Shown here one piece after another: positions 44,926-56,550 of a stretch of 64,000 nucleotides of DNA. Position numbers and translations under genes: made by a program. The stretch covers positions 26,474,001 to 26,538,000 of the forward strand of contig OZ038526.1 in the NCBI GenBank assembly GCA_964036665.1, given 5' to 3'. Source of the stretch: Gordius sp. MW1 (taxonomy: Eukaryota; Nematomorpha; Gordioida; Gordea; Gordiidae). The notes beneath the pieces were generated by a model. That model made no database searches. It worked only from the letters and a program-made list of their open reading frames with translations, and was not told the DNA's origin. Position 1 is the first letter of the stretch. Every line of letters starts with the position of its first letter.

Positions 44926-45745
44926 GTCTATAGGCTTAAAACTAAGGTAAAGTTTATAACTTTGTGGCGTTTTAGACATTGGCGAGATAAAGTAGCGAAC
45001 GGACATTCACTTTACTTTTACTTGTAGATTAAAAATCATCCATCCATAGAACAATTCCTTCCGTCATCATAAAATTCATCTTATCGCTCAAATAACATTC
45101 ATCGCTAATATCTCAAATAGCATTCATCGCTAATATCTCAAATAACATTCATCGCTAATATCAATATTTGTTTATTAATATTTCATTTGCATTATTATCG
45201 CGCGTGTGAAAATACAGAAAATAAACAACTACCTAGCAATCATTACAACTTAGACTAATAAAGTAAAAGATTTTTTAATAAGCTTCAAATGATTATGTGC
45301 ATTTTTATCCAAAACTAGAGATGAAAATACAAATGCTTGAGCTTGACTAAACTGATATTCATAATTTTCTTGATTTAACCTAAATTTATAAAATACATGT
45401 GAAAAAAAAGATTTGATAATATACTTAAATGGCTAAATTGATAGTTTGTTAGTGATTCTCTAAATTTAATTTATAATTTAGATAATTATGCATAGTAATT
45501 ATTTGAAATATTTTGAAAGTCTTGTGTCGTCATTTTAGTGTCTTCAAAAAAAATACATGTTTTTGTGCCAAAACTAACCTATTGAGCTTTTAGGAAGATC
45601 ACGTGATATAGCATATAACTCGTTATTATGCCATATTAACCAATAGAAATGTTCAACTGAGCGTCGTCGTTTTTTAAATGTCGACGTTTCAGATCATTAC
45701 ACCGGCGCTTTCGAGTATAAAGATTTCCCCTAAAGTTATTTAGTT

Positions 45746-46555
45746 AAAGTATTCCCCTAAAAAATTACCACAATCTCTAAATTTGAAGAGGAGGATATTA
45801 ATGCAAGACAAATTAGATAATCAAGTTGAAAATTTTATTTTAAAGTGTTTTAGGATGTTTATTAAAACTTACTCTTGTTTTTTAGAAATTAATAACACTT
45901 CTCATGGTTTAGTAAATTTATATTTAATGTATTAGAAATTGTTGTTTTTCATGACATTTATCAAGTTTATAATGATTGAATTTTTCTAATAAGGATTTAA
46001 TAATTTTAATTTTTCCTCGTCAATTACATGTACAACTTGTGATTTTCTAATAGGTGGATTCCGAAAGTTTAGGTTCTTTAATAAGGCTGAAAATTAGCAA
46101 AGCTAGAAATTTTTCAAAAAAAAATTAATTTTGCATATAGTTTCCAATTATATTTTAGATAAATGGGTTTATGCAGCTACAAGTGAAAGTTAAATGGCGG
46201 GTCATTTGTTAGAACAAATTAAAACTCGTTTGAGACTGATGATTTTTTAACATAATTATTATTGAACAAGTTCAAAATACATATATTTGATTGTCTGAAT
46301 ATTGATAAAAAAAAATACGCATCTAAAAAGCAGCAAAATAAAAGAAATTTTGAGCAGGGTCTTGGCTGGGCTCGGGCTATGCAAAAATTGGCCGGGATTT
46401 GCGTAGGCTTAAAAGGCCCTTGCATATCTTTAGGTGGATGGCCCAACTTGGCTTGTTTAAAAAAAGTGAAAGGAGTAGTATCATGTTAAAGCGCGTCTAT
46501 TTTAGACCAGTGTTTTTAAAGGAGTAAATAGACTAAGAACCATCACCATTATAAG
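45746..46555. other. AT-rich DNA without recognised features
   Basis: No gene or repeat family recognised. Short overlapping frames at 46219-46489 are on both strands over the same GC-richer patch and lack splice or family support. Confidence 0.45.
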
Positions 46556-47134
46556 GGTCCATCCCGATCCGAAGTCCGAGCCCGGCCGAATTGAACTAAA
46601 GCAAATTAATCTTTATAAAATATGATTTAAACTCAACTCGATATCAATTAATTATCTTCCCACAGCGTACATAATATAGCTTCCAAACTTCAGCTTTTTT
46701 CCCCTGTCTAATATAATATAACTGACCTGAATTGCAAATCTTATTTTAGTATTTAAATAGATTCATAGTAGCTGTTAGAACTTTAGAAATAAGATAGTAA
46801 ATATTTCAAAGGTTTTTTTTTATTTGGAACTGTTAAAAATATATTATATAAAGTTAGATTCTTAGTTTTAAATTATTATTAGCAGAATATATTGTATCGA
46901 GTGGAAATAAATTTTAAAAAACTTATCCTAATTGTAAATTGTGAGTAATAACAATCTGATGCATTTTATATTAAGAGGGTGAAATAATTTTCAAAAATAT
47001 AATTTTTCAAAATTTTATTTGAAATCGGGTCAAAAATAAAAAAGTCTTTCGAGCTCGGGCCGGGCTCGAGCAAAATAAAATTTGATAAGTCGGGTTTGGG
47101 CTGGTCTCGGGCCGAAGAATTTCACACAGCTCTA
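46556..47134. mobile_element. hAT-like element with GAGCCCGGCC motifs
   Basis: Left end GGTCCATCCCGATCCGAAGT with GAGCCCGGCCG; right end GAGCTCGGGCCGGGCTCGAG and ACACAGCTCTA. Flanks ATTATAAG and GATATAAG match at 6 of 8. AT-rich core, no coding capacity. Confidence 0.65.
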
Positions 47135-47548
47135 GATATAAGTACAAACTTAAAACCTGATACCTCAAATTAATTTAGGGGTTTTTTTGCATTATAATAA
47201 TACGTCTTTCGACTAAAACAAAGGCGAATTTTAATTTTGTAATGCTGCTGGGATTACCAATTTCTTAGCCTTAAACTAGGGGGTGAGAATCAATTCTTGC
47301 CATAGGTGTTTGGGTTAAATTTCGAAAAACGTTTTTGGTCGATTTGGGTTAGTGGTAATAAAAATTGAATTTGCAGGCTCTGCTAATAAAAGAAACTCAC
47401 TAATAAATGAATCCAAGAAAAGGCAATATTAAAAGCATCAAGGCGTTACTATAAAGTTCGTTTGGTGAAATCTTATTGAGTAAGAAATTAAACGATGATT
47501 TGTATAATTAATATAGAATATTTATCAAAAACATTTTTAGTGGCTATT

Positions 47549-48538
47549 AAAGGTCTACACGGGGCGACCCGGCCAACGGGCAAGTACGGACGGCCTTTGA
47601 AATTAAAAAGCCTAAGGGACCGAGGTTCGGGATGGGCCAGACACTTTATAAAACGGGCACGGATGGATCTTTAATTCCTCGAAAGGTCTTGGAATAGTTA
47701 TTGAATTTTAACCGGTCACAAACGAGCTTTATTTAAAAAAAACTAGACTATATTTTATTTTTTAAATAAAAGATTAATTACAAAGGACTACGTATTTTAC
47801 GACGAAAATTTTAATTATAACAAGTTCAAGTCAAGCAGATGTCATTGCCGTTTATGGAAATAAAAATTTATTTTATTAATTTATATAATGCACATTTTTA
47901 TCATTACTCTTATAGCCTGCCTTATTCAGTTATTTCGCATTTTAACCAAAGTTTTTATTCCCTAGTGTTTAACTTCACTTTAACATCACAATATAAAGTA
48001 GTGTCCTCCTTTAATATTAAGTTAAATAATAATCTGGGGTGTTAAATAATGCATTCTAAAATTTATGTGTGAAATGCGAAAACAACTAAATTTATTAATG
48101 TAGGAGTTTATTGCATAAACTCTATTGACTTTTGCCATTTTCTATAAATAATAGTGAGCACGGAAATGTATAATTTTGATTAAACAAATCCCCCTTTCAA
48201 CGCATAACATTCATCTGATTCCATAAATGATAACCTTCGAAAAAGTCAGGTAAAATTAAAACACTCGAAGAAAATTTCAAATAATTTTTTTTTATTAAAG
48301 CGCGAATATTGGGAATCCCTTACAAAATCCAATAGCTCAATAGCTTGGGATGCCATATTTTTATTATTAAAATGGCATTTACTGCTGCATAGTTTTTCAA
48401 TTTTTTGATGGACCCGGCGGAAAGGAACTGATTTGAAGTGCATGAAAAAATATATGGGCGGGCTGAGGTAGGCTTATAAGTTTTTTAAATGGATACGGGT
48501 AGGCTGTCGTTCTTAAAATGATCCGTTGCAAATCTCTA
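47549..48538. mobile_element. hAT-like element with CGGGC motifs, about 1 kb
   Basis: Left end AAGGTCTACACGGGGCGACC; right end GATCCGTTGCAAATCTCTAA. These are diverged relatives of the AGAGACCTGCAACGGGCC ends at 56938 and 60435. GC-rich subterminal blocks flank an AT-rich core. No clear target duplication. Confidence 0.6.
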
Positions 48539-49490
48539 ATGTGTATGGTCAAAGTTGGAGCAAGGAAACCGAATTTAGAAAATCTTTATATTGGTCAATA
48601 CTTTTCGAAAGTTTGTAAATTTAAATTACACAAAATTCTCTTTTAAAGTTTAATTATTTGTTAAAATATCATAGTACAACATTAAAGTATATATTATCAA
48701 GTTTACTTCAATATCAATTAATCGTTAAAAATTTAAAGTAATTAGCTTGTAAAAATTAGCCCTGGTTATTGTAGCGCTCTATGACAATTTCTTATATATA
48801 GTATCATTTGGAGGGTTTGTTGACGCATTTATTTATTAGTTACAAAAAAATCAAGGCACGAAAAACTTTTTGGACCATATGAAATGATAGATATTTTATA
48901 AAATTGTGTTTTTAGGTCCGATAGATGACGCTAGGATTTAAAAGGAAAGAATACAAATAGATGAAACATGTTTATCATAAATTTTTTATTATTTTAAATT
49001 TTTACAGTTTTAAATTGTTAAAAATCCTATCAAAATATTATTTAAAAACAATTTTAAACACAAAATTTGCTAAAAGCTCTGAACAACCTGTTATTAAAGT
49101 AATCAAACTAAAATTATGACAAAAATATAAAATTCATATATTTACTCTCAATGTTTTAACTCTAACAATTGACAAATTACCTTTACGGGATAATAGGTTT
49201 CATTCGCTAAATTGTCAAATGACTTGCTTTCACACTGCCTAACGGCTATTGCAATTTAAAACTTCTAATTAAATTTCTTCACCAGTATGTTATTTGGGAT
49301 GGCCTAAGTCACTTAAGACTCTTATATAACAAATGGTCATCAAAATAATCTTACCTAATAGGTTTAGCTAAAGACGCACTATAAATTACATATTTATTAA
49401 CTCAGCTCGTTCATACATAATGTATAATGAAAATTACATTAATTTTAAAGCCGATTTCTCTAAGGTCTTTTAATAATTTTTTAATGTTTT

Positions 49491-49739
49491 CAGACGCGTA
49501 GCTAGGATTTTATCAAGGGGGAAAAAATGCAAAAATTTTTTTGACACTTTATTTATGATGTAACAAAAGTAAATTTCGCGTACAATAAATGCGAAACTTC
49601 AAGTCTCTTCTCTTCATTAATCAGAGCATTTACTATCGATTTTATACCTTAAAAAAGGACATGGACCTTCAAAAAACTTTTCAAATTTTGGTCAAGGGGT
49701 ACAAAATTCCCGCTTTTTGCCCCCTTGGCTACGCGCCTG
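49491..49739. mobile_element. MITE with CAGACGCGTAGCTAGG ends
   Basis: Terminal inverted repeats CAGACGCGTAGCTAGG and CCTTGGCTACGCGCCTG, perfect 8-bp target duplication AATGTTTT (49483-49490 and 49740-49747). Shares the CGTAGC core with family B but differs in the outer bases and interior, so it is probably a separate subfamily. Confidence 0.93.
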
Positions 49740-50368
49740 AATGTTTTTAATGTAGAAAAAAATGTATTTTGACAATAAAATTGATTGCTATATTTATCCA
49801 ATTATCTAAATATCCTACCAAAACACATTTTTAATATCTTTTTAATATTAAAATTAGGTTACATTTTCAATTTAATTGAATATGAGTCAAAAACCAGCAT
49901 TAAAACAATTGACAAATGTACTTTAAAGTGGTACGTCAGTTTTTAATTTTAAAAATTTAATTATTGGTACTATTTTATAACTCTTGTTTCCATCATTTGC
50001 TTCAAATTACTTAGCTTCTCATATATACATCTAATATAGAACTATGAATTTTTTTGGATGAAATTATATTTAACAAAATAACAAGTTACTTAACAATTAT
50101 TATTGTAAAACAAAATATAAATATTAATAATTAACACAAGACTTTTTGGAATTTCACGTACAACTCTATCTTACCGTTTATGATCAAATTACCAGTTTTA
50201 TAAAAACTAATGTTTATACTTAGTTAAAATAGGCTTTAAATCAATTAAAAACCGAAATTATGCTTGGGCGTTTTATTACTTTTTTACCAAAATGGGGTTA
50301 TTATTTGCTTATTTTATATATAAATATTCCTTACTTTATTCAGTTTGCAATCACTAATCAACAAATAA

Positions 50369-51024
50369 TGGTCTTGTTTAATCAACCGGAAAACGGTCAA
50401 CATATTCTGATAGAGTTATTTGTGGTGAACACAAAGATGTTTTTCGTTTTTTTATACGTCAAATTTTTGAAATATTTAGATTCAAAGTTGCGGAAATGAC
50501 CGTTTTTGGCCCTTTTTGACGCTTTATAGGGCGAAATTGAATAGCTAAAATAAAAATTTAAACCGACAGGCGTAGCAGTAGGAATAGCTCGTATTAACCC
50601 ACTACTCTTGCACACACCACACATCATTTCACTCACATGCACTAAGTGTTATACAAGCATATAAGCCAATTAGATAGAGAGGGAGAGAGGCTCATAGGAT
50701 GCCGCGATTTCGCATAGGGACTAAGTGAAAATTCGATATATTGAAAAAAGTAATAAAATTAGGGCAAAAAATCATTTCTCAATGTTTTACACCCAAAGTT
50801 GGCTCTACCACTTTGAGGTTTAAATTTTTCTTTTTAGCTAATCAATGTCGCTATATTGAGCGTCAAAAAGGGTCAAAACGGTCATTTTCGCAACTTTGAA
50901 TTGAAATATCTAAAAAAAACTTGACGTACAGGAAAAAAACAAAAAAACTTATTTGTGTTCACCACAAAAAACTCTATGAGAATATGTTGACCGTTTCCCG
51001 GGTGGTTTTTTTTGTAGACCAGTG
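50369..51024. mobile_element. 656-bp palindromic element
   Basis: Arms of about 200 bp are inverted repeats: left AACGGTCAACATATTCTGAT and GTGGTGAACACAAA, right TTTGTGTTCACCAC and GAATATGTTGACCGTTTC; ends TGGTCT and AGACCA. Inner arm blocks (GACCGTTTTTGGCCC and GGGTCAAAACGGTC) also pair. Spacer about 50580-50760. No coding capacity. Confidence 0.8.
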
Positions 51025-51930
51025 AATTAATTTGATATTGTCTTCAAAGGAAATTGTAGATGCTTTTTTTAAATTACTCTATGATTGGTGAACTGTTGCT
51101 TAGTGTTTACTCTTTTTAATTAAAGTCAAAATCGCTCAAGTGGAATCACGTGGCCTTATATTTAAAAAAATAACTATTAAGCGGTTTTTAACACTTAGTT
51201 AAATTAAATTCTAACTAATTTAAATCATTTTTGCAGTAATGTTAGTATTATCATATTAAAGCTTCTAAAAACTACTTTTTTATTATTTAAAACAGGTATT
51301 GAAGTTTGAAACAAAACAGTGCATATGGCCTTATATGCACCTTTGTGGGGAATCAGCTGATAACAGCCTACATTCGGCTTATGTCTGTTGATAAATACTT
51401 TGAAATAAAATTAACTTAAACTTATAAACATTGTAAATCTACAACAGATTTTTTTGTTGAAAAAATAAAGTATGATTTCCAATAAAAAATGATATTTTGT
51501 AAGTGCCTGTTTGATTTGTAATATAAAGCACAGATACTCTTTCTTTATTTGTGTTAGTTCTCATTACTTTGGCAAATGCAAAGGTGCTTGTGTAGATTAT
51601 TTAAAATCCTTTATACTTCAATTACGAGTCACGTGATTATAAACGCTTACGATTTAATACATTATTTGTTACAATAACAAGTCACGTCAATTTAAAAAGA
51701 TATTACATTCACTTCTATTTATTTTTCCTTCTCCTCTCTACTTTTTTGTCATTTCTTCGCTAGATTAAATAATTCAATCTTCAACACTTTTGCTTCCAGC
51801 TTTGTAAAACATTCATCACGATTATAGATTTGAAGATTATAAAATAGTAGATAACTAAGAAAATATAAAAACGAAGTGTGATATATTTTAATTATTCTTA
51901 TTTATCATAATCTATTATTTTATTCTTAAC

Positions 51931-52720
51931 TAGCTGTGCCCGGCCAAGCGTTGCTTTGGCTTAGTCCTATTAATTAAATAATTAGTATGAATTAATAGAA
52001 CATATATGAAAAATTTAATATAATTATAAAATATTAGACTTATACATTTTATATATTGAAATGGGGCACAAATTTTTTCACGTCATGGATTTTATGAACC
52101 CACTATTTTTAGTATATATATAATAAGACAAACCAAATGCAAATTCTGTTTTAGTCATCCGACTAAAATTAAATAATTTTGAAAAAATTGCTGATTAATG
52201 CTGTTACTTATTATACAATAATACCATTTTTTTATTTTTCTAGTTAGCTGATTTATTTGAAAAACAATTTTCTTTTAATATAATAAAATAATTAATTGAA
52301 GGATGGATAATTATTAAAAATATGCTTCTATGATCGACCACGTAAATAATGGCAAAAATTGCATAATTTAAATTTTATTTATTTATTTAAATAGTTTGTT
52401 AAACCCCAATAATTAGCCTTGTATGTATGACGTCATTATTGTATATGATGCTATAAATGAAACTGGCCGGAAAATGTCCGATATTTATAAAACGAAAAGG
52501 TATTTTAGGAATCTGAAAAAGCTATTTTACCCCTGGCCCCCTGGGCATCTACGGCTAAATTTTCGCGCGAATCGGGCCGGTAGTTTCAGAATTTAGCCCT
52601 TTTTTAAAACTAAAAGGAATTTTAGGATTCTGCAAAAGCTATTTTACCCCTAACCGCCCTGGAAACCTACGGGTAAAGTTTCGCGCAAATCGGGCAGGTA
52701 GTTTCAGAATTGCCCTTATC
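51931..52720 (+). mobile_element. Retroelement (SINE/LINE-type) with duplicated 3' module
   Basis: Begins TAACTAGCTGTGCCCGGCCA, a head of the kind widespread in invertebrate genomes. It ends with two tandem copies (about 52490-52605 and 52608-52715) of a module containing GCTATTTTACCCCT, TTTCGCGC.AATCGGGC and GGTAGTTTCAGAATT, which leads straight into the CATA array. Modules like this commonly sit at the 3' end of invertebrate retroelements next to a tetranucleotide tail. Class not decided. Confidence 0.6.
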
Positions 52721-52722
52721 CA

Positions 52723-53220
52723 CATACATACATACATACATACATACATACATACATACATACATACATACATACATACATACATACATACATACATACA
52801 TACATACATACATACATACATACATACATACATACATACATACATACATACATACATACATACATACATACATACATACATACATACATACATACATACA
52901 TACATACATACATACATACATACATACATACATACATACATACATACATACATACATACATACATACATACATACATACATACATACATACATACATACA
53001 TACATACATACATACATACATACATACATACATACATACATACATACATACATACATACATACATACATACATACATACATACATACATACATACATACA
53101 TACATACATACATACATACATACATACATACATACATACATACATACATACATACATACATACATACATACATACATACATACATACATACATACATACA
53201 TACATACATACATACATACA
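52723..53220. repeat. (CATA)n microsatellite, 498 bp
   Basis: About 124 perfect units with no interruption visible. It is the tail of the retroelement to its left. Open in several frames on both strands, which creates long spurious reading frames of repeated Tyr-Ile-His-Thr or Met-Tyr-Val-Cys. Confidence 0.99.
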
Positions 53221-53221
53221 A

Positions 53222-53658
53222 ACATTTTACTTTATATATATAGATTAATAAATAATAACATTTTATAGATCTTACCTTAATTTATTCCATTTTATTCAAT
53301 TATGCCCCAAATTATAGAATACGCGAAGATATCCATGTTTTATAATCCGAGCGAGAGAATGTTCGATACACGAACGAAAATGATATTATTATATATTGGG
53401 AAAAAATCAACTGTGTATTAAAGTACAATGATCTTATTAATCCACGCATGACTTGCCAGCGCAGCTGGCATTAGTACCCGTTTAACAAAGCGAGGGGTGA
53501 GATCGGTGAGGGAGGAGACGAGCATGTTAGCCTGCGCATGGGAAACTTGCCTGCGCGCGCATGCGCATAAGGGACTTGGTTGCGCATAATCGTGCGCATG
53601 CGCGACCACTACAAAAACCTATTTTAAGTTTATGCAGCTGTCATAAAATCTGATGACC
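53222..53658. other. Region with a CpG-rich patch
   Basis: Mostly AT-rich, but 53440-53605 is rich in CpG and contains GCGCGCGCATGCGCATAA and GTGCGCATGCGCGACC, which resemble NRF1 promoter sites (GCGCATGCGC). No exon is recognised beside it, so a promoter role is only a possibility. Confidence 0.3.
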
Positions 53659-53828
53659 CATGGGCGTAGCCAGGGTAGGCAGGGGGGCCCTAAATTACGA
53701 GAAAAAAATTCGTCAACGCAAAAACATTGAAAAATTAAAAAAATTTATGTTTTGCCCCCTTCTAATTGACCTTTTAAACGTTTTGCCCCCCCCCCCACCC
53801 CCTAATCCAAAACATGGCTACGCCTATG
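53659..53828. mobile_element. MITE family B copy 8
   Basis: Ends CATGGGCGTAGCCAGGG and ATGGCTACGCCTATG. Flanks TGATGACC and TGGTTACC match at 6 of 8. Confidence 0.88.
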
Positions 53829-54130
53829 TGGTTACCCATTTCATTATTTGTAATGTGAAATAATTAATGATTGATACAAAATCTTTGTATCTAACTTGCA
53901 CCTGGAATGAGAATATAACTAGAAATTAATATATTTATAACAAATACACAATTAGATAATAGACCAAATTATTTTGATACAATGTTAAATTTTTATTAAA
54001 AATCATGATTTTTTAATCTTATTAAAATGCTCAGAAAAATGTTTTGTCTTAATTTACAATAATGGCTTATTTGATGCACAACTCTTCAAAGTTATTTATG
54101 TTAACCTTTTCAATAAAGTATATGAACATA

Positions 54131-54793
54131 CCCAAAACTAGACAGGTTTACATACCTCGGTTCAATGCTAGATCAGGAGGGATGTTACGCAACAGAAGTC
54201 AATGGATCTAAAAGGGATAAAATAAAGCGGACTATACTCGGTGTAATGGGCGACAAGGATGCCAATATGGTTGAAGATAGTGTTGTAAAAACGGCTAAAT
54301 TTTGTTTGGTAAACCTTTGATTTAGTCAACCAAACATAAACAGAACAAAGGCTTTTTGGTCTGTTTTTCTTAATAGACCTTTAGGCTTAGTCTAAATTTG
54401 AAGGCCGACCAAACAAAACCCAGCCGTTTTTACAACACTAGTTAAAGAGCAATGCTTACAAATCCATCGTAAGACCGGTGTTTCTCTATGGAAGTGAACA
54501 TGGGCATTAAACGCCAAGGAAGAAAAGCTATTATATGCCACTGAGATGAAATTAATAGGGTGGAGCTTAAGGTATACTAAGCTCGACCATATGACAAATG
54601 ACAGACTCAGGGCAAAAATGGGTATTCAAGGGTTAACGAAAATCGGCTAAGGTGGTATGGTCATATATTAGAAGGGAGACGAATGATGTTAATTGAAAAG
54701 TATAGCGGGAGGAAGTGCAGGGGAAGAGAGGAAGAGGATGAACACCTCTTAAGGAAAGGGCAAGCAGACAAAGTGATCCCACGACCTAAATGA
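54131..54793 (+). pseudogene. RTE-type LINE relic: C-terminal part of reverse transcriptase
   Basis: Frame fragments read KLDRFTYLGSMLDQEG before the inserted MITE, then after it SNAYKSIVRPVFLYGSEHG, and finally NRLRWYGHILEGRRMM up to a TGA at 54791-54793. YLGS, RPV.LYGSE and LRWYGH are signatures of RTE-like non-LTR retrotransposons near the end of the reverse transcriptase. The frame is broken by the MITE and by stops and shifts, and only the 3' end of the element is present, so it is dead. Confidence 0.85.
54278..54440. mobile_element. MITE family A, inserted in the RTE relic
   Basis: Ends TAGTGTTGTAAAAACGG and CCGTTTTTACAACACTA, flanked by GTTGAAGA and GTTAAAGA (7 of 8). It interrupts the reverse-transcriptase frame between the DKDANMV and KSNAYKS segments. 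Confidence 0.93.
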
Positions 54794-54929
54794 TAAAAAG
54801 GAATAAGACATAGTTATAATTGCTAATTCGTCATATAGACTTCAAAAATATTATAATCAGTTAAATGATATGAAAAAATTTTATTCCCATATTTCAATCA
54901 TATCTTACAAATGGATTGCTCTAAGTTTA

Positions 54930-55750
54930 ATTCGGACGGAGCTCGGGCCTCGGGTCGGTTGCCTCCTGAAGCCACACCCAATCCCGATTTTTTTAGAAAT
55001 ACTGCCGGGTACCGGCCCCGGGCTGCCAGTGGAGGGCTCTAATTATATAAGAAATCCATATTTGAAGAACAAAATATAACCCCCCCCCTCAAATAAAATC
55101 CTGCGTACGTCCATGGCAGCAACAAACCCATTACACGCCTCAACTATGCCGCAAAAATCTTTAAGCAGGCCCTCAATGACAGACATCCGACCCCCGAAAC
55201 TTCCTCTGTTGGAAGCTCTAGGTGTCCTTCATTACTTTTTCTCTAATTTAACAAGCATGTCAAAACTTCTAACCCGTCGAATAAGGTCCAAACAATAGAA
55301 TTACTCAACACCATCAACATGGACGCGCCCTGCCTCAAGCTGCATGGGATCCTCAATACATTCCGACATGTGGTTACCTTTTTAAGTAAAGCCTACCACA
55401 CCACACTGGCATACTCAAAAATGACATGCCGGACGTCACACATATTACTCTAAAAGAAACGGTACATCCAAAAATATTAATTACATGCCAAATACACTAG
55501 ACACCCGTGTGTGCAGCTATACTACTCGAGAACTATACTTTGCATCAAAAAAGTTGGGTTTTAAAGTCTCAAGATAGAGAGATTCCTAAATCCCTCGTTC
55601 GAATGGGACTGTTTATAATTTTAGGAAGAACAATTGCCAAACAGCGTTGCATAGCTGCTATAGCCTTAACAAATGAATAAATAAATTTTTAGACACTTTA
55701 TAACAATGAGGTTTATAAAATTAATTATAGTTTATAGGTTTTATCGAGGT
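54930..55750. other. Mixed relics, no supported gene
   Basis: 54935-55040 has GC-motif blocks (GAGCTCGGGCCTCGGG, CCGGCCCCGGGCTG) like the hAT-type elements elsewhere. 55100-55670 has more even base composition and fragments of open frame in several phases (for example a stretch ending TIAKQRCIAAIALTNE at about 55680), which suggests old transposon coding sequence, but I recognise no family. Confidence 0.35.
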
Positions 55751-55753
55751 CGA

Positions 55754-56402
55754 TTATTTATTATCCTGAGTTTCATGGCTTAGATATGTGTTGTCTTCGT
55801 CGAATGTTTTTTTAATGAAATTGTCGTAGAAAGTTTGAAAATCAAAATCGATCCCGTTTTTGTTAAAGGATAATTTTGAGTTATTCGTAAAAGACTTCTG
55901 CAACTTTTCCAATTCTATTACATATTGACGAACAAGATTCTAGCAAAAACACATAAATTATTAATATTTAATAATAAATGATAAATTTATTTAATATTTA
56001 GTTTCTTTATTTATTATCTGAGAAGTGATGATAAATTTTATAAAACATTTATTTACAAACTTAGTGAGTTTCCAAATGGTTTTAAGTTTAAATTTGTGTA
56101 GAAAACAGATTTATCTCAAAAAATAAATGGGACATTTTAGATTATAAAAATATATTTTAAAAACCTTGATATACAGCTAACTGAATGATAAAAAAATGTA
56201 CTATATATACTTTTATTATGTCCATCGGAATCAGAGCTTCCATTTGTGCTGTTAAATCGATAACATTGGTGTCTTTATATTTTTCGGAATTTTTAATTAA
56301 CTTTATTAAGGCTTTTGCGTCAGCTTCTATAGCTTCAATTTTGGTTGAATAACTTTTAGCGTCGTTTATGTCTTTTTCTATTGTCTCCAACAACTTTTCC
56401 AT
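55754..56402 (-). CDS. Small two-exon gene, unknown helical protein of 125 residues
   Basis: Exon 1 runs 56402-56211 (64 codons, MEKLLETIEKDINDAKSY...) and ends AAA|GTATAT. Exon 2 runs 55939-55754 after the acceptor TTTTTGCTAG and ends in TAA. Both are phase 0 at the junction, giving 125 residues. The N-terminal 65 residues are rich in Glu, Lys, Ile and Leu and look like a coiled coil; the second part has VIELEKLQKSFTNN and then an acidic FDFQTFYDNFIKKTFDEDN stretch. No signal peptide or membrane segment. It may be a subunit of a small helical complex, but I recognise no family and give no function. Base composition is markedly more codon-like than its surroundings, which is why I call it a gene. 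Confidence 0.65.
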
Positions 56403-56550
56403 AAAATATTATGGAATTTATCTTCTGTTCTATTAATAATTTTAATGATGTTTTAACGTTTAACCTATAATATTATGAATATAATTGCTTTTAGAATGCT
56501 TCTAATCTCATTACAAAACGCCTTTTGATGAATTTCGATAAATAACAAGC

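Larger units (their letters stand above)
38144..45745. repeat. Tandem segmental duplication, copy 2 (about 7.6 kb)
   Basis: Begins with the same sequence as copy 1 and ends at AAAGTTATTTAGTTAAAG near 45745, which matches the end of copy 1 (AAAGTTATTTAATTCAA). It appears closer to the ancestral unit because its family B MITE is complete with target duplications. It gained a pearl-like element (41751-43250) and an internal 112-bp duplication (near 40057-40280). Confidence 0.82.
48541..51930. other. AT-rich DNA containing two inverted-repeat elements
   Basis: Apart from the elements listed at 49491-49739 and 50369-51024, I see no gene. There is no long open frame and no recognisable exon on either strand. 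Confidence 0.45.

Noticed and set aside
52639-53243. Long reading frames of repeated Tyr-Ile-His-Thr or Met-Tyr-Val-Cys on both strands
   Set aside because: They are translations of the pure CATA microsatellite; a four-base repeat without stops is open in every frame.
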